DNA of 64,000 nt from JACIYW01 sp014359745 (GCA_050433985.1 JBNPWE010000007.1:1-64000), one strand, 5' to 3'; shown: positions 49,329-58,977, counted from the first letter of the stretch. The notes: generated by a model not told the origin, from the letters alone. Program-made: numbers and translations.

Positions 49329-50459
49329 TCAATACACCACGACCGACCGGATCGATTCACCTGCATGCATCAGGTCGAAACCCTTGTTGATATCCTCAAG
49401 GGCCAGGGTGTGGGTGATCATCGGATCGATCTCGATCTTGCCGTCCATGTACCAATCGACGATCTTGGGCACATCGGTGCGCCCGCGGGCGCCGCCGAAC
49501 GCCGTGCCCTTCCAGACGCGCCCGGTGACAAGCTGAAACGGGCGTGTCGCGATCTCGGCCCCCGCAGGCGCCACGCCGATCACGATCGACTGGCCCCAGC
49601 CACGGTGCGTGCATTCCAGCGCATCGCGCATAACCTGCACATTGCCGGTGCAATCGAACGAATAATCCGCGCCGCCGATCTGGTCGAACGGCGTCTTGGT
49701 CATGTTGACGATGTGGTTGACAATCGATCCGTCGATTTCCCTGGGGTTGACGAAATGGGTCATCCCGAACCGCTCGCCCCAGGCCTTCTTGTCGTTGTTC
49801 AGATCGACGCCGATGATCATGTCGGCGCCCGCCAGCCGCAGCCCCTGCAACACGTTCAGCCCGATACCGCCCAGCCCGAACACCACCGCCTTGGCGCCGA
49901 TTTCCACCTTGGCGGTGTTGATCACCGCGCCCACGCCCGTGGTCACCCCGCAGCCGATGTAACAGATCTTGTCGAAGGGCGCATCCTCGCGCACCTTGGC
50001 CACCGCGATCTCGGGCAGGACGGTGTAATTGGAAAATGTCGAACAGCCCATGTAATGCAGGATCGGATCTCCATCCAGCGTGGTGAACCGCGACGTGCCA
50101 TCGGGCATCAGCCCGGCGCCTTGGGTGGCGCGGATAGAGGTGCAAAGGTTGGTCTTCCGGCTCAGGCAGCTTGGGCAGGTCCGGCATTCGGGCGTATAAA
50201 GCGGGATGACGTGATCGCCGGGTTTCACCGATGTCACGCCCGCGCCCACCTCTACCACCACGCCGGCACCCTCATGGCCCAGAATGGCGGGAAACAGCCC
50301 CTCGGGGTCGGCGCCCGACAGGGTGAATTCATCGGTGTGGCAAATGCCCGTGGCCCTGATTTCCACCATCACCTCGCCCGGACGCGGGCCGTCAAGGTTC
50401 ACCTCCATGATCTCAAGCGGTTTTCCGGCCTGAACGGCGACGGCGGCACGGGTACGCAT
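49329..50459 (-). CDS. adhC: S-(hydroxymethyl)glutathione dehydrogenase / class III alcohol dehydrogenase
   Basis: This 376-residue zinc- and NAD-dependent enzyme oxidises S-hydroxymethylglutathione in formaldehyde detoxification. The catalytic zinc region ATGICHTDEFTLSG and GHEGAG, the structural zinc cysteines in PECRTCPSCLSRKTNLC, and the Rossmann motif FGLGGIGLNVLQG are present. The ATG at 50459 gives the MRTRAAVAVQAGKPL start. It is far from the usual partner gene for S-formylglutathione hydrolase, which is not seen here. Confidence 0.95.
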   Translation of the reverse strand: MRTRAAVAVQAGKPLEIMEVNLDGPRPGEVMVEIRATGICHTDEFTLSGADPEGLFPAILGHEGAGVVVEVGAGVTSVKPGDHVIPLYTPECRTCPSCLSRKTNLCTSIRATQGAGLMPDGTSRFTTLDGDPILHYMGCSTFSNYTVLPEIAVAKVREDAPFDKICYIGCGVTTGVGAVINTAKVEIGAKAVVFGLGGIGLNVLQGLRLAGADMIIGVDLNNDKKAWGERFGMTHFVNPREIDGSIVNHIVNMTKTPFDQIGGADYSFDCTGNVQVMRDALECTHRGWGQSIVIGVAPAGAEIATRPFQLVTGRVWKGTAFGGARGRTDVPKIVDWYMDGKIEIDPMITHTLALEDINKGFDLMHAGESIRSVVVY

Positions 50460-50555
50460 GACGAACTCCAAATCTGTGTGTTTGCGGCAGAGTGCGGCAA
50501 TCGCCGGGGGGATGCAAGCCGCCGAAGCCGCCAGGCGGCTACGGCAAGCCACACT

Positions 50556-50583
50556 TGCATTCATCTTGGCAAAAATACTCGAT
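50556..50583 (-). repeat. Dispersed 3'-end repeat, short form (after the asparaginase gene)
   Basis: On the minus strand GATCGAGTATTTTTGCCAAG followed by ATGAATG matches the core exactly. It starts nine bases after the asparaginase stop, in a tandem interval upstream of adhC, and is in sense orientation to the asparaginase gene. Confidence 0.78.
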
Positions 50584-50591
50584 CTAACCGA

Positions 50592-51569
50592 TCAGGCCCC
50601 CGCAAAGGCAGCAGAAATCTTCCCCGGCGGCGTTCCCGCCGCCAGCAGCAATTGCAACAACAGCCGCGCCTTGAGCGGGCCAAGCGCCGCCCCGCCGATC
50701 ACGCCGCGCGCCAGAAGATCGCGTTCGGACCCCGGATAGCCATAGGTGCGCGAAAACACCGGCCCCTCGGCGACGCGGCTGGTCAGGATCACCGGCATCC
50801 GTGCCACAAGCGCCGCAATAGGCATGACCATGGCTGCGGGCACATGCCCGGCCCCCATCGCCACCAGAACCGCGCCGCGATAGCCCAGACCGGGCAGCGC
50901 CGACAAAAGCCGCCCGTCATCGCCCATGCCGATCTGGATCAGGGCCACCGGCGGCACATCATCCCCCGGAAGGGGCTGCTTTGCTAGCGGAGTGGGGCGC
51001 AGGGCGGGCGCAAATACCCCTTCGGTCACATGGCCGACCGGGCCGAACGGGGCCGATGTAAAGGCCGAGGTCAGCCCGGTATTGCCCTTGCGCACGAAGC
51101 GCGCCGCGTGCACCTCGTCATTGAGCACGACCAGCGTGCCCAGCCCGGTCGGCGCCTGCATCGCCACGATCACCGCCGCCAGAATATTGGCCGGCCCGTC
51201 CGCCCCCGGCATCTGCGCGCCGCGCATCGCCCCGGTCACCACCACCGGGCGGTCGGACTGCACAAGGCAGTCCAGCAGGAACGCGCTTTCCTCGATACTG
51301 TCGGTGCCCTGCATCACGACCGCGCCCAACGCCCCCGCCGCCAGTTCCGCATCGATCAGCGCGGCAACCCCGGCCAGATGCGCCTGTGTCAACGATGCGC
51401 TTGGCAACTGGAAGGGCGATCGCGCGTCGATCTGGGCCAGATCATTCAGGCCGGGCACCGCGGCCACCAGATCGGCGGCGCCAAGCGTGGGCGCGATGCC
51501 CCCGGTGGATGATGGCGTCATGGCGATGGTGCCACCCAGCGCCACCAGAAGGATGCGGGGCTTGGTCAT
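50592..51569 (-). CDS. Asparaginase family protein
   Basis: This 325-residue protein of the type I/II L-asparaginase superfamily has the N-terminal catalytic Thr motif ALGGTIAM and the second motif MQGTDSIEESAF (normally HGTDT), with the downstream VVVTGAMR. It hydrolyses asparagine or a related amide. The H-to-Q change in the second motif is tolerated in some family members. There is no signal peptide, so it should be cytoplasmic. The role is inferred from the family. Confidence 0.9.
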   Translation of the reverse strand: MTKPRILLVALGGTIAMTPSSTGGIAPTLGAADLVAAVPGLNDLAQIDARSPFQLPSASLTQAHLAGVAALIDAELAAGALGAVVMQGTDSIEESAFLLDCLVQSDRPVVVTGAMRGAQMPGADGPANILAAVIVAMQAPTGLGTLVVLNDEVHAARFVRKGNTGLTSAFTSAPFGPVGHVTEGVFAPALRPTPLAKQPLPGDDVPPVALIQIGMGDDGRLLSALPGLGYRGAVLVAMGAGHVPAAMVMPIAALVARMPVILTSRVAEGPVFSRTYGYPGSERDLLARGVIGGAALGPLKARLLLQLLLAAGTPPGKISAAFAGA

Positions 51570-51809
51570 GCTGCTGCTCCGATATGGGCGGGATCAGATC
51601 GCCGCCGCGGCTTGTGACAGATACCGGCCAAGTCTCTCAGGAACGCCCGAAACTTGGGGAAACTGCCGGGTGTGTCAAGTTGGAAAGCGGCGCGGGGGGC
51701 TGTTGATCGGGTCAAAACCGCCGATGGTCGCGGTTCATTTGCTCTGGTGCATGGACATGTGGCGGGGCGACGGCTAGATTTTGTCCGTCCCACCGGAACG
51801 AGGTATGCC

Positions 51810-53528
51810 GTGAATATTGCCCGCCGTTTGTCGCTTGCCGCTGCGATACTGTCCACGGCCCTGACCGCAGCAGCGCCGCTTGTCGCCCAGGACGGCCTGG
51901 CAGGGGCCTATCTGGCCGCGCGCGTGGCCGCCCACGCCAATGATTACCGCGCCGCCGCTGATTATTTCAGTGCCGCGGTGGTGCGTGATCCTGATAACGC
52001 GGCGCTTCTGGAATATGCGATCACCGCGCAGGTGGGGCTGGGGAATTTCGATGCCGCCGGGCCATTGGCCGACAGGATGGGATCGTTGAAAACCGACAGC
52101 CAGGTTGCCGCGATCGTGCGGCTTGTGCGGCACCTGAAGGCGGGGGATTATGCCGCGGCGAACGCCGGGCTGGCCGAGGACAAGCTGGTCGGGCAGTTGG
52201 TGGACCGGCTGGTCAATGCCTGGGTCGAGGTAGCTCTTGGCCGGTTTTCGCAGGCCCGCACCGCCTTTGACGCCATCACCGCGAACGATGACACCAGGGC
52301 GTTCGGCCTTTATCACAGCGCGCTTGCCCTTGCCTCGGTTGGTGATTTCGAGGCGGCGGATGCGATTTTTTCCGGCACCGCCAGCGGCCCGGTGCCGTTG
52401 ACCCGGCGCGGGGTGATTGCCCATGTCGAGATCCTGAGCCAGCTTGATCGCAACCAGGACGCCATCGCGCTGATAGAGGAGACATTCGGCACCACGTCCA
52501 ATCCGGAATTCGCCGCACTGGCCGAACGCCTGAAAGCGGGCGAGGTTCTGGCCTTCGATCTGGTCAAATCCCCGACCGATGGCCTTGCCGAGGTGTTTTA
52601 CACCGTCGCGGGTGTCTTGCGGGGCGAGGCGGCCGATGCCTTCACCCTGATCTTTGCGCGGTCCGCCGAATATCTGCGCCCCGATGATGTGGACCAGATG
52701 CTGCTGACCGCCTCGATCCTTGAATCGCAGGGCCAGTATGATCTGGCAACGGCGGCCTATCAGCGGGTTCCGCCTGTCGATCCGTCGTTCCATGTCGCCG
52801 AAATCGGCCGCGCCACTGCGCTGGCGCGCGCGGGCAAGACCGAGGCCGCGATAGAGGTCTTGCAACAGCTTGGCCGCACCCATGGCGATCTGCCCTCGGT
52901 GCAGGTGGCGCTTGGCGACCGTTTGCGCAGCGAAGAACGCTATGCCGAGGCGGCGGCGGCCTATGGCCGGGCGATAGACCTGCTTGGCGATCCGAAACCG
53001 GGGCAGTGGCCGATCTATTATTCCCGTGGCATCAGTCATGAACGCATCGGCGACTGGGACAAGGCCGAGGCCGATTTCCGCGAGGCGCTGACCTTGCAGC
53101 CCGACCAGCCAGAGGTGCTGAATTATCTTGGCTATTCCTATGTCGACAAGGGCCAGAACCTTGACGAGGCGCTGGACATGATCAAACGCGCCGTCGCCGC
53201 CCGCCCCGATGACGGCTATATCACCGACAGCCTTGGCTGGGCCTATTACAAGATGGGCCGCTATCAGGAAGCGGTGGCCCCGATGGAAAAGGCGGCGCAA
53301 CTGGAGGCTGTCGATCCGATCGTGAACGACCACCTAGGCGATGTGTACTGGGCCGTTGGCCGCACGCTTGAGGCGCGGTTTCAATGGCGCCGCGCCCTGT
53401 CTTTCGGCCCCGAGGAAAAAGACGCGCAGCGCATTCGCCGCAAGCTGGAGGTGGGGCTGGACCAGGTGCTGAAGGAAGAAGGCGCGCCGCCGCTGCGCGA
53501 AGCCAATGCCGCAGCCGCCGATAAGTGA
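51810..53528 (+). CDS. Exported tetratricopeptide-repeat protein
   Basis: This 572-residue protein has a signal peptide (RRLSLAAAILSTALTAAAPLVAQ) followed by about ten TPR-like helical hairpins, clearest at the C-terminus (WPIYYSRGISHERIGDWDKA, EVLNYLGYSYVDKGQNLDEA, DSLGWAYYKMGRYQEAVAP). It resembles periplasmic TPR proteins of Rhodobacteraceae without a known partner. The GTG start at 51810 follows GAGG at six bases; a two-codon ATG CCG TGA overlaps it. Its C-terminus overlaps ispE by 23 bp. Confidence 0.88.
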   Translation: MNIARRLSLAAAILSTALTAAAPLVAQDGLAGAYLAARVAAHANDYRAAADYFSAAVVRDPDNAALLEYAITAQVGLGNFDAAGPLADRMGSLKTDSQVAAIVRLVRHLKAGDYAAANAGLAEDKLVGQLVDRLVNAWVEVALGRFSQARTAFDAITANDDTRAFGLYHSALALASVGDFEAADAIFSGTASGPVPLTRRGVIAHVEILSQLDRNQDAIALIEETFGTTSNPEFAALAERLKAGEVLAFDLVKSPTDGLAEVFYTVAGVLRGEAADAFTLIFARSAEYLRPDDVDQMLLTASILESQGQYDLATAAYQRVPPVDPSFHVAEIGRATALARAGKTEAAIEVLQQLGRTHGDLPSVQVALGDRLRSEERYAEAAAAYGRAIDLLGDPKPGQWPIYYSRGISHERIGDWDKAEADFREALTLQPDQPEVLNYLGYSYVDKGQNLDEALDMIKRAVAARPDDGYITDSLGWAYYKMGRYQEAVAPMEKAAQLEAVDPIVNDHLGDVYWAVGRTLEARFQWRRALSFGPEEKDAQRIRRKLEVGLDQVLKEEGAPPLREANAAAADK

Positions 53529-54429
53529 AGCGGCCCCGGCCAAGATCAACCTGACACTGCATGTCACCGGGCGGCGGGCCGATGGCTATCACCTGCTTGA
53601 CAGTCTGGTGGCCTTTGCGGATGTGGGCGACGGGCTGCTTGCGACCCGCGCGGGGATATCGTCGCTGACGCTGGAAGGGCCGTTCGGGGCGCGCGTGCCC
53701 GCCGACCGGGACAATCTGGTGATGAAGGCCGCCGCGCTGGTGCCCGGCGCGCTGGGGCTGGCGTTCACGCTGGAAAAACGCCTGCCGCCTGCCTCTGGCA
53801 TCGGTGGCGGCAGCGCCGATGCGGCGGCGGCGATCCGGGCCGCGATCCGGCTGGATGCGGATGACGCCGGGGGGATGCCCGCGCGGCTTGCGGCGCTCGA
53901 TGCGGATGCGGTGCTAGACCTTGGCGCCGATCTGCCGGTTTGCCTGCTGTCGCGGCCTGCGCGCATGCGCGGCATTGGCGAGCGGCTGGACTATCTGCCG
54001 TTCCCCGAGGCGCCGATCCTTCTGGTCAATCCCGGCGTCGAGGCACCCACGGGCGCGGTTTTCGCGGCTCTGGCCGCCCCCGACAACCCGCCGATGCCCG
54101 GCGCGCTGCCCGTCTGGGCGAATGTTGGCGACCTGGCGCGCTGGCTGGCCGGGCAGCGCAACGATCTGGAAACCCCGGCGCGCGCGATCGTCCCCGAAAT
54201 CGGCGCGGTGCTGGCGGCGCTGTCGGCGCAGCCGGGTGCGCTGATCGCCCGGATGTCGGGGTCGGGCGCGACCTGCTTTGCGCTTTTCCCCGATCTCGCC
54301 GCCGCGCGCCGGGCAGGCGTGGCCATATCAACGGCGCATCCTGGCTGGTGGGTGGCGGCGGGGCGGCTGTACCCCGCCGATGCCATTGAGGCGGCGCGGA
54401 TCAATCAGTTGATGCGTTCGACCACATAG
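53506..54429 (+). CDS. ispE: 4-diphosphocytidyl-2-C-methyl-D-erythritol kinase
   Basis: This 307-residue GHMP kinase phosphorylates CDP-methylerythritol in the MEP isoprenoid pathway. The N-terminal APAKINLTLHVTGRRADGYH, the ATP-binding PPASGIGGGSADAAAA and the third motif MSGSGATCFALF are intact. It overlaps the TPR gene at its start and the convergent ispB by 25 bp at its end. It feeds the precursor pathway that ispB uses. Confidence 0.96.
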   Translation: MPQPPISEAAPAKINLTLHVTGRRADGYHLLDSLVAFADVGDGLLATRAGISSLTLEGPFGARVPADRDNLVMKAAALVPGALGLAFTLEKRLPPASGIGGGSADAAAAIRAAIRLDADDAGGMPARLAALDADAVLDLGADLPVCLLSRPARMRGIGERLDYLPFPEAPILLVNPGVEAPTGAVFAALAAPDNPPMPGALPVWANVGDLARWLAGQRNDLETPARAIVPEIGAVLAALSAQPGALIARMSGSGATCFALFPDLAAARRAGVAISTAHPGWWVAAGRLYPADAIEAARINQLMRSTT

Positions 54430-55406
54430 CTGGCCAGATCGTCGAGCATGTCGCGCAGGGGATGGTCGGGCAGCGCCCCCAGCGCCGCGCGCGCCGCCGC
54501 CGCCCAGCCCAGCGCATCGGCGCGCGTGGCCTCCAGCGCGCCGTGACGGGCCAGCAGGCGCAACGCCTCTTCCAGGTCGCCCGCGCCCTGATCGCCCTTT
54601 TCGATGGTGCGCGCCCAGAAGGCGCGTTCCTCGGGCGTGGCCCGCGCCACTGCCTTGATCACCGGAAGCGTCAGCTTGCGTTCGCGGAAATCGTCGCCCA
54701 CATTCTTGCCCAGCGCATCGGCCGCGCCGCCGTAATCCAGCAGGTCGTCAACGATCTGAAACGCGATGCCCAGCGCATCGCCATAGCTGCGCAGCGCCGC
54801 GATCTGTGCGGGCGCGGCCCTGGCGATGACGCCGCCCACCTCGGTTGCCGCTGCGAACAGGGCCGCCGTCTTGCCGCGCACCACCTGAAGATAGATCCCC
54901 TCATCCGTGGCCAGATCCCGCGCCGCGGTCAGTTGCAACACCTCGCCCTCGGCAAGGGTCGCAGAGGCATCGGCGAGGATGTCGAGCACCCGCAGCGATC
55001 CGGTTTCCACCATCAACTGGAACGACCGCGCGAACAGGTAATCGCCGACCAGCACGCTGGATTTGTTGTCCCACAGCAGGTTGGCGGTGGGCCGCCCGCG
55101 CCGCTTGTCGCTTTCATCCACCACATCGTCATGCAAGAGCGTGGCGGTGTGGATGAATTCGACCGTCGCGGCCAGATGCACATGATGCGTCCCGTCGTAA
55201 CCGCACAGACGCGCGGCGGCCAGCGTCAGCATCGGCCGCAGGCGCTTGCCGCCCGCCTCGACCAGATGCGCGGTGACTTGCGGAATGCGCGGCGCGTGGC
55301 GCGAGGCCATGCGTTCGCGGATCAGCGCGTTCACCGCCGCCAGATCGTCGGCGAGAAACGCCCCCAGCCGTTCATGCGGTGTCTCTCTCGGCGTATCCAA
55401 CCCCAT
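54405..55406 (-). CDS. ispB: Polyprenyl (octaprenyl/decaprenyl) diphosphate synthase
   Basis: This 333-residue trans-isoprenyl diphosphate synthase makes the ubiquinone side chain. The first Asp-rich motif LLHDDVVDESDKRRG (DDxxD) and the second IVDDLLDYGG are present, as are GGKRLRPML and LGKNVGDDFRERKLTLPVI. In Rhodobacteraceae the usual product is C50, so the chain length (octa- or decaprenyl) is left open. It is divergent from the DUF2007 gene and convergent with ispE. Confidence 0.93.
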   Translation of the reverse strand: MGLDTPRETPHERLGAFLADDLAAVNALIRERMASRHAPRIPQVTAHLVEAGGKRLRPMLTLAAARLCGYDGTHHVHLAATVEFIHTATLLHDDVVDESDKRRGRPTANLLWDNKSSVLVGDYLFARSFQLMVETGSLRVLDILADASATLAEGEVLQLTAARDLATDEGIYLQVVRGKTAALFAAATEVGGVIARAAPAQIAALRSYGDALGIAFQIVDDLLDYGGAADALGKNVGDDFRERKLTLPVIKAVARATPEERAFWARTIEKGDQGAGDLEEALRLLARHGALEATRADALGWAAAARAALGALPDHPLRDMLDDLASYVVERIN

Positions 55407-55457
55407 GCGTCCCCCGGATCAATGGACAAGCACGCCAACTTGCCGTTAGATATTCAG

Positions 55458-55673
55458 ATGAAAGAGCTTTTGCGCACCACCGACCCGACGATCATCGCCT
55501 TTGCCAGCGCGCTCCTTCAAGGCGAGGATATAGAGGTCTTTCTCATGGACGTCCATATGAGCGTGCTGGAAGGATCGATTGGCATTTTGCCGCGCCGCCT
55601 GATGGTGCGGGATGAGGATCTGTCAGAAGCGCGGGTGATCCTTGCCGACAATGACATCCCGATCAGTCGCTGA
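55458..55673 (+). CDS. DUF2007-family protein
   Basis: This 71-residue protein reads MKELLRTTDPTIIAFASALL and then HMSVLEGSIGILPRRLMVRD, the DUF2007 pattern. The family is thought to bind signal-transducing partners (PII-like fold), but its role is unknown. The ATG at 55458 leaves 51 bp for the divergent ispB promoter region; one at 55422 would leave only 15 bp and is less likely. It precedes the methyltransferase gene by 4 bp. Confidence 0.85.
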   Translation: MKELLRTTDPTIIAFASALLQGEDIEVFLMDVHMSVLEGSIGILPRRLMVRDEDLSEARVILADNDIPISR

Positions 55674-55677
55674 CGGC

Positions 55678-56424
55678 ATGGCTTTCCCACAGGACGCGTT
55701 GCGCCGGGATCATTTTCTTGATGGGCGGGTTTCGGCGTGGCAGCCGGTGCGCGGCTATCGGTCGGCCACGGATGCGGTGTTCCTGGCGGCGGCGGTTCCG
55801 GCGCGGCCGGGGGCGGCGGTGCTGGAGCTGGGCTGCGGGGCAGGGGTGGCGGCGCTTTGTGTGATGGCACGGGTGCCGGGGGTTCTGGTGACCGGGGTCG
55901 AGGTGCAACCGGCTTACGCCGACCTGGCCGAACGGAACGGCGTGCGGGTGATCATGGCCGATCTGGCCGACTTGCCCGCCGATCTGCGCGCGCAAAGCTT
56001 TGACCATGTCATGGCCAACCCGCCCTATTTCGATGCCGCCGCCACCGGGGCAGAGGATGCCGGGCGCGATGTGGCGCAACGCGAGGCGACGCCGCTGGCG
56101 CTGTGGATCGATTGCGGCCTGCGCCGCCTGAGGCCGGGGGGGCGCCTGACGCTGATCAACCGGGCGCAAAGGCTGCCCGAGATGCTTGCCGCGTTGTCAG
56201 GCCGGGCCGGTGAGATCAGGGTTCTGCCGCTCATCCCGCGCGCGGGGCGGGCAGCGGGGCGGGTGATCGTGCAGGCGCGCAAGGGCGCGCGCGGGCCGTT
56301 CTGCCTGTTGCCGGGACTGGTTGTGCACGAGGGCCCCGCCCATGATGGCGACCGCGACAGCTTTACCCAGGCCGCTTCCGACATTCTGCGCGGCGGAAAA
56401 CCGCTTGATCTGGCCGCGCGCTGA
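55678..56424 (+). CDS. tRNA1(Val) (adenine37-N6)-methyltransferase-like / TrmN6 family protein
   Basis: This 248-residue Rossmann methyltransferase has the SAM motif VLELGCGAGVAALCVMARVP and the amino-methylating signature NPPY in FDHVMANPPYFDA. The N-terminal RDHFLDGRVSAWQPVRGYRS is the family hallmark. TrmN6/YfiC methylates A37 of tRNA-Val in E. coli; the target here is inferred. It is in one unit with the DUF2007 gene. Confidence 0.88.
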   Translation: MAFPQDALRRDHFLDGRVSAWQPVRGYRSATDAVFLAAAVPARPGAAVLELGCGAGVAALCVMARVPGVLVTGVEVQPAYADLAERNGVRVIMADLADLPADLRAQSFDHVMANPPYFDAAATGAEDAGRDVAQREATPLALWIDCGLRRLRPGGRLTLINRAQRLPEMLAALSGRAGEIRVLPLIPRAGRAAGRVIVQARKGARGPFCLLPGLVVHEGPAHDGDRDSFTQAASDILRGGKPLDLAAR

Positions 56425-56555
56425 TCGGTTTTGCAATTCGTCCGGCCGGGATGATTGAGCGAATGCCGCACACTTCCCATATCGGTTATGCGTGACAAGA
56501 CGCGCGGAATGTGATGATCTTGTAACACGGATATTTTCAGCAGAGGAGACAAGGC

Positions 56556-56723
56556 ATGACCATGAGTGCACACCTGCAGGAGCTACGCCGCAAACACCAG
56601 ACATTGTCGGAACAGGTCGATAAGGAACAGCGCAGCCCTGGCACCGATGCCCTTGCCATTGCCGAATTGAAAAAGAAAAAGCTTAAACTGAAAGAGGAAA
56701 TCAGCCGCCTTGGCGGTGTCTGA
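56556..56723 (+). CDS. Small DUF465-family protein
   Basis: A 55-residue basic coiled-coil protein (MTMSAHLQELRRKHQTLSEQ, later IAELKKKKLKLKEEISRL) matches the DUF465/YdcH family, which is common in alphaproteobacteria and of unknown function. A good ribosome-binding site, AGAGGAG at 56541-56547, precedes the ATG. It has its own interval after the methyltransferase gene and is followed by a hairpin. Confidence 0.85.
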   Translation: MTMSAHLQELRRKHQTLSEQVDKEQRSPGTDALAIAELKKKKLKLKEEISRLGGV

Positions 56724-56737
56724 CAAGGCAGGCCGTG

Positions 56738-56760
56738 CCCTGATCGCAAAGGGATCAGGG
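56738..56760 (+). terminator. Hairpin after the DUF465 gene
   Basis: The stem CCCTGATC / GATCAGGG with a seven-base loop lies 14 bp after the DUF465 stop. The tail is G-rich rather than T-rich, so it may work with Rho or as a 3'-end stabiliser. Confidence 0.5.
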
Positions 56761-56773
56761 GGGCGATAAAGAC

Positions 56774-56797
56774 CGGGCCGGTCGTTTGACCGGCCCG
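56774..56797 (-). terminator. Terminator-like hairpin after phaB
   Basis: A perfect 10-bp stem CGGGCCGGTC / GACCGGCCCG with a four-base loop lies about 52 bp after the phaB stop. On the minus strand it is followed by GGTCTTTATC. It is the likely 3' end of the phaA-phaB transcript. Confidence 0.6.
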
Positions 56798-56848
56798 CAA
56801 CTTGGGTGGGGCGGCCCGTGTGGGCCGCAGAGTGGGCCGCAGACCGGT

Positions 56849-57571
56849 TCAGACGAAGAATTGCCCCCCGTTCGCCGAAATCGTCGATCCGTTGATGAAA
56901 CCCGCGTCGTCAGCGGCAAGAAACACCACGCAGCGTGCCACCTCTTCGGGTTCCCCCAACCGGCCCGTCGGGATCTGTGCGATGATGCTTTCACGCACCT
57001 TATCGGGCACCGCCATCACCATTTCCGTGGCGATATAGCCCGGACAGATGGCATTGGCGGTGATGTTGAACCGCGCGCCTTCCTGTGCCAGCGATTTGGT
57101 GATGCCCAGATCGCCCGCTTTTGACGCGGCATAGTTCACCTGCGCGAACTGCCCCTTTTGCCCGTTGATCGAACTGATGATGATCACCCGCCCGAATTTG
57201 CGGTCGCGCATGCCGGGCCAGATCGGGTGGGTCATGTTGAACACGCCCGTCAGGTTGGTGTTGATCACTTCGTGCCACTGTTCGGGTGTCATCTTGTGAA
57301 ACGGTGCGTCGCGGGTGATGCCGGCGTTGTTCACCAGTACCTCGACGGGGCCCAGATCGGCCTCGACCCTGGCGATGCCGGTCTTGCACGCGTCGTAATC
57401 GGCGACCGACCATTTGTAGGTGGGGATACCGGTTTCGGCGGTGAACTTTTCAGCGGCGGCATCATTGCCGGCATAGTTCGCGGCGACCGTATAGCCCGCA
57501 TTTTTCAGTGCGACGGAGATCGCCGCGCCGATCCCGCGCGTCCCCCCAGTGACCAGTGCTACTCTTGCCAT
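56849..57571 (-). CDS. phaB: Acetoacetyl-CoA reductase
   Basis: This 240-residue short-chain dehydrogenase reduces acetoacetyl-CoA to (R)-3-hydroxybutyryl-CoA with NADPH for polyhydroxybutyrate synthesis. The cofactor motif TGGTRGIG, NNAG, the catalytic Ser in ISSINGQKGQFAQ and Tyr/Lys in VNYAASKAG are intact. It is the second gene of phaA-phaB. The PHA synthase is not in the window. Confidence 0.95.
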   Translation of the reverse strand: MARVALVTGGTRGIGAAISVALKNAGYTVAANYAGNDAAAEKFTAETGIPTYKWSVADYDACKTGIARVEADLGPVEVLVNNAGITRDAPFHKMTPEQWHEVINTNLTGVFNMTHPIWPGMRDRKFGRVIIISSINGQKGQFAQVNYAASKAGDLGITKSLAQEGARFNITANAICPGYIATEMVMAVPDKVRESIIAQIPTGRLGEPEEVARCVVFLAADDAGFINGSTISANGGQFFV

Positions 57572-57657
57572 GTTTCCTCCAGAAATTTACGGCCTGCGCA
57601 ATCATGATAAAAGTGAAAGCGCCCGCGCGCAACAATATTACGCACGGGCGGGTTGGA

Positions 57658-58833
57658 TCAGGGGCGTTCAAGACACATGGCAACGCCCATGCCGCCACCG
57701 ATGCACAGGGTGGCAAGGCCTTTTTTCGCGTTGCGGCGGCCCATCTCGAACAGCAGCGTGTTCAGGATCCGCGCGCCCGAGGCACCGATCGGATGGCCGA
57801 TGGCAATGGCGCCGCCGTTCACGTTCACCACATCCGGGTTCCAGCCCATATCCTTGTTGACGGCGCAGGCCTGCGCGGCAAAGGCCTCATTTGCCTCGAC
57901 CAGATCCAGATCCTCGGCCTTCCAGCCGGCCTTTTCCAGCGCCTTGCGGCTGGCGAAAATCGGGCCGACGCCCATGATCGACGGATCAAGCCCGACGGTG
58001 GCATAAGCGGCGATGCGCGCCAGCGGTTGCAGGCCACGGCGTTCGGCCTCATCTGCGCTCATCAGCAGAACGGCGGCGGCGCCGTCATTCAGGCCCGAGG
58101 CATTGGCCGCCGTCACCGTGCCATCTTTGGTGAAGGCCGGGCGCAGTTTCTGCATCGAATCCAGCGTCGCGCCGTAGCGGATGTATTCGTCCTTGTCGAC
58201 GACGGTATCGCCCTTGCGGCCTTTGATGGTGAAGGCGACGACCTCATCATCGAACTTGCCGGCTTTTTGCGCGGCTTCGGCCTTGTTCTGAGAGGCGACG
58301 GCGAAAATGTCCTGCTGTTCGCGGGTGATCTGCCATTTTTCGGCGACATTTTCGGCGGTCTGGCCCATGTGATAGCCGTTGAAAGCATCCCACAGCCCGT
58401 CACGGATCATCGAATCGATGAACTTCATGTCACCCATCTTCTGGCCCGCGCGCAGATGCGCGACATGGGGTGACAGGCTCATGCTTTCCTGCCCGCCGGC
58501 GGCCACGATGGCGGCATCGCCAAGCTGGATGTGCTGCGCGGCCAGCGCCACGGCGCGTAGGCCCGAACCGCAGACCTGGTTGATCCCCCAGGCGGCCGAT
58601 TCGATCGGCAGCCCGGCATTGACATGCGCCTGGCGGGCGGGGTTTTGCCCCTGTCCGGCGTTCAACACCTGGCCCAGAATGGTTTCCGACACCTCGGCCT
58701 TGTCGATTCCGGCGCGGGCGACTATTGCCTCCAGCACCGCGGCGCCCAGATCGTGGGCGGGGGTGTTGGCGAAGGCCCCGTTGAAACTGCCCACCGCGGT
58801 CCGTGCAGCGGATACGATAACGACATTGGTCAT
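57658..58833 (-). CDS. phaA: Acetyl-CoA C-acetyltransferase (beta-ketothiolase)
   Basis: This 391-residue biosynthetic thiolase condenses two acetyl-CoA. The acyl-enzyme nucleophile C88 in NQVCGSGLRAV, the GHPIGASGAR His motif and the C-terminal LCIGGGMGVAMCLE Cys motif are all present. It supplies acetoacetyl-CoA to PhaB, encoded 86 bp downstream in the same direction. Confidence 0.97.
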   Translation of the reverse strand: MTNVVIVSAARTAVGSFNGAFANTPAHDLGAAVLEAIVARAGIDKAEVSETILGQVLNAGQGQNPARQAHVNAGLPIESAAWGINQVCGSGLRAVALAAQHIQLGDAAIVAAGGQESMSLSPHVAHLRAGQKMGDMKFIDSMIRDGLWDAFNGYHMGQTAENVAEKWQITREQQDIFAVASQNKAEAAQKAGKFDDEVVAFTIKGRKGDTVVDKDEYIRYGATLDSMQKLRPAFTKDGTVTAANASGLNDGAAAVLLMSADEAERRGLQPLARIAAYATVGLDPSIMGVGPIFASRKALEKAGWKAEDLDLVEANEAFAAQACAVNKDMGWNPDVVNVNGGAIAIGHPIGASGARILNTLLFEMGRRNAKKGLATLCIGGGMGVAMCLERP

Positions 58834-58977
58834 GATGGGTCCTCTCCCTTGTCATGGTTCGGAACCGGCACCGCAGCGGCGGCGTCTGTCCTTCACCTGA
58901 AAGGTCTAAGCGCACCTGCCTTCAAGCGCAATGCCGGGGTGGGTTTTCGGCGCGCCGTCATCGCCTGCGCGACGTTT

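Noticed and set aside
51570..51809. Possible riboswitch between the asparaginase and TPR genes.
   Set aside because: No conserved riboswitch core could be matched on either strand; only short unrelated hairpins were seen.
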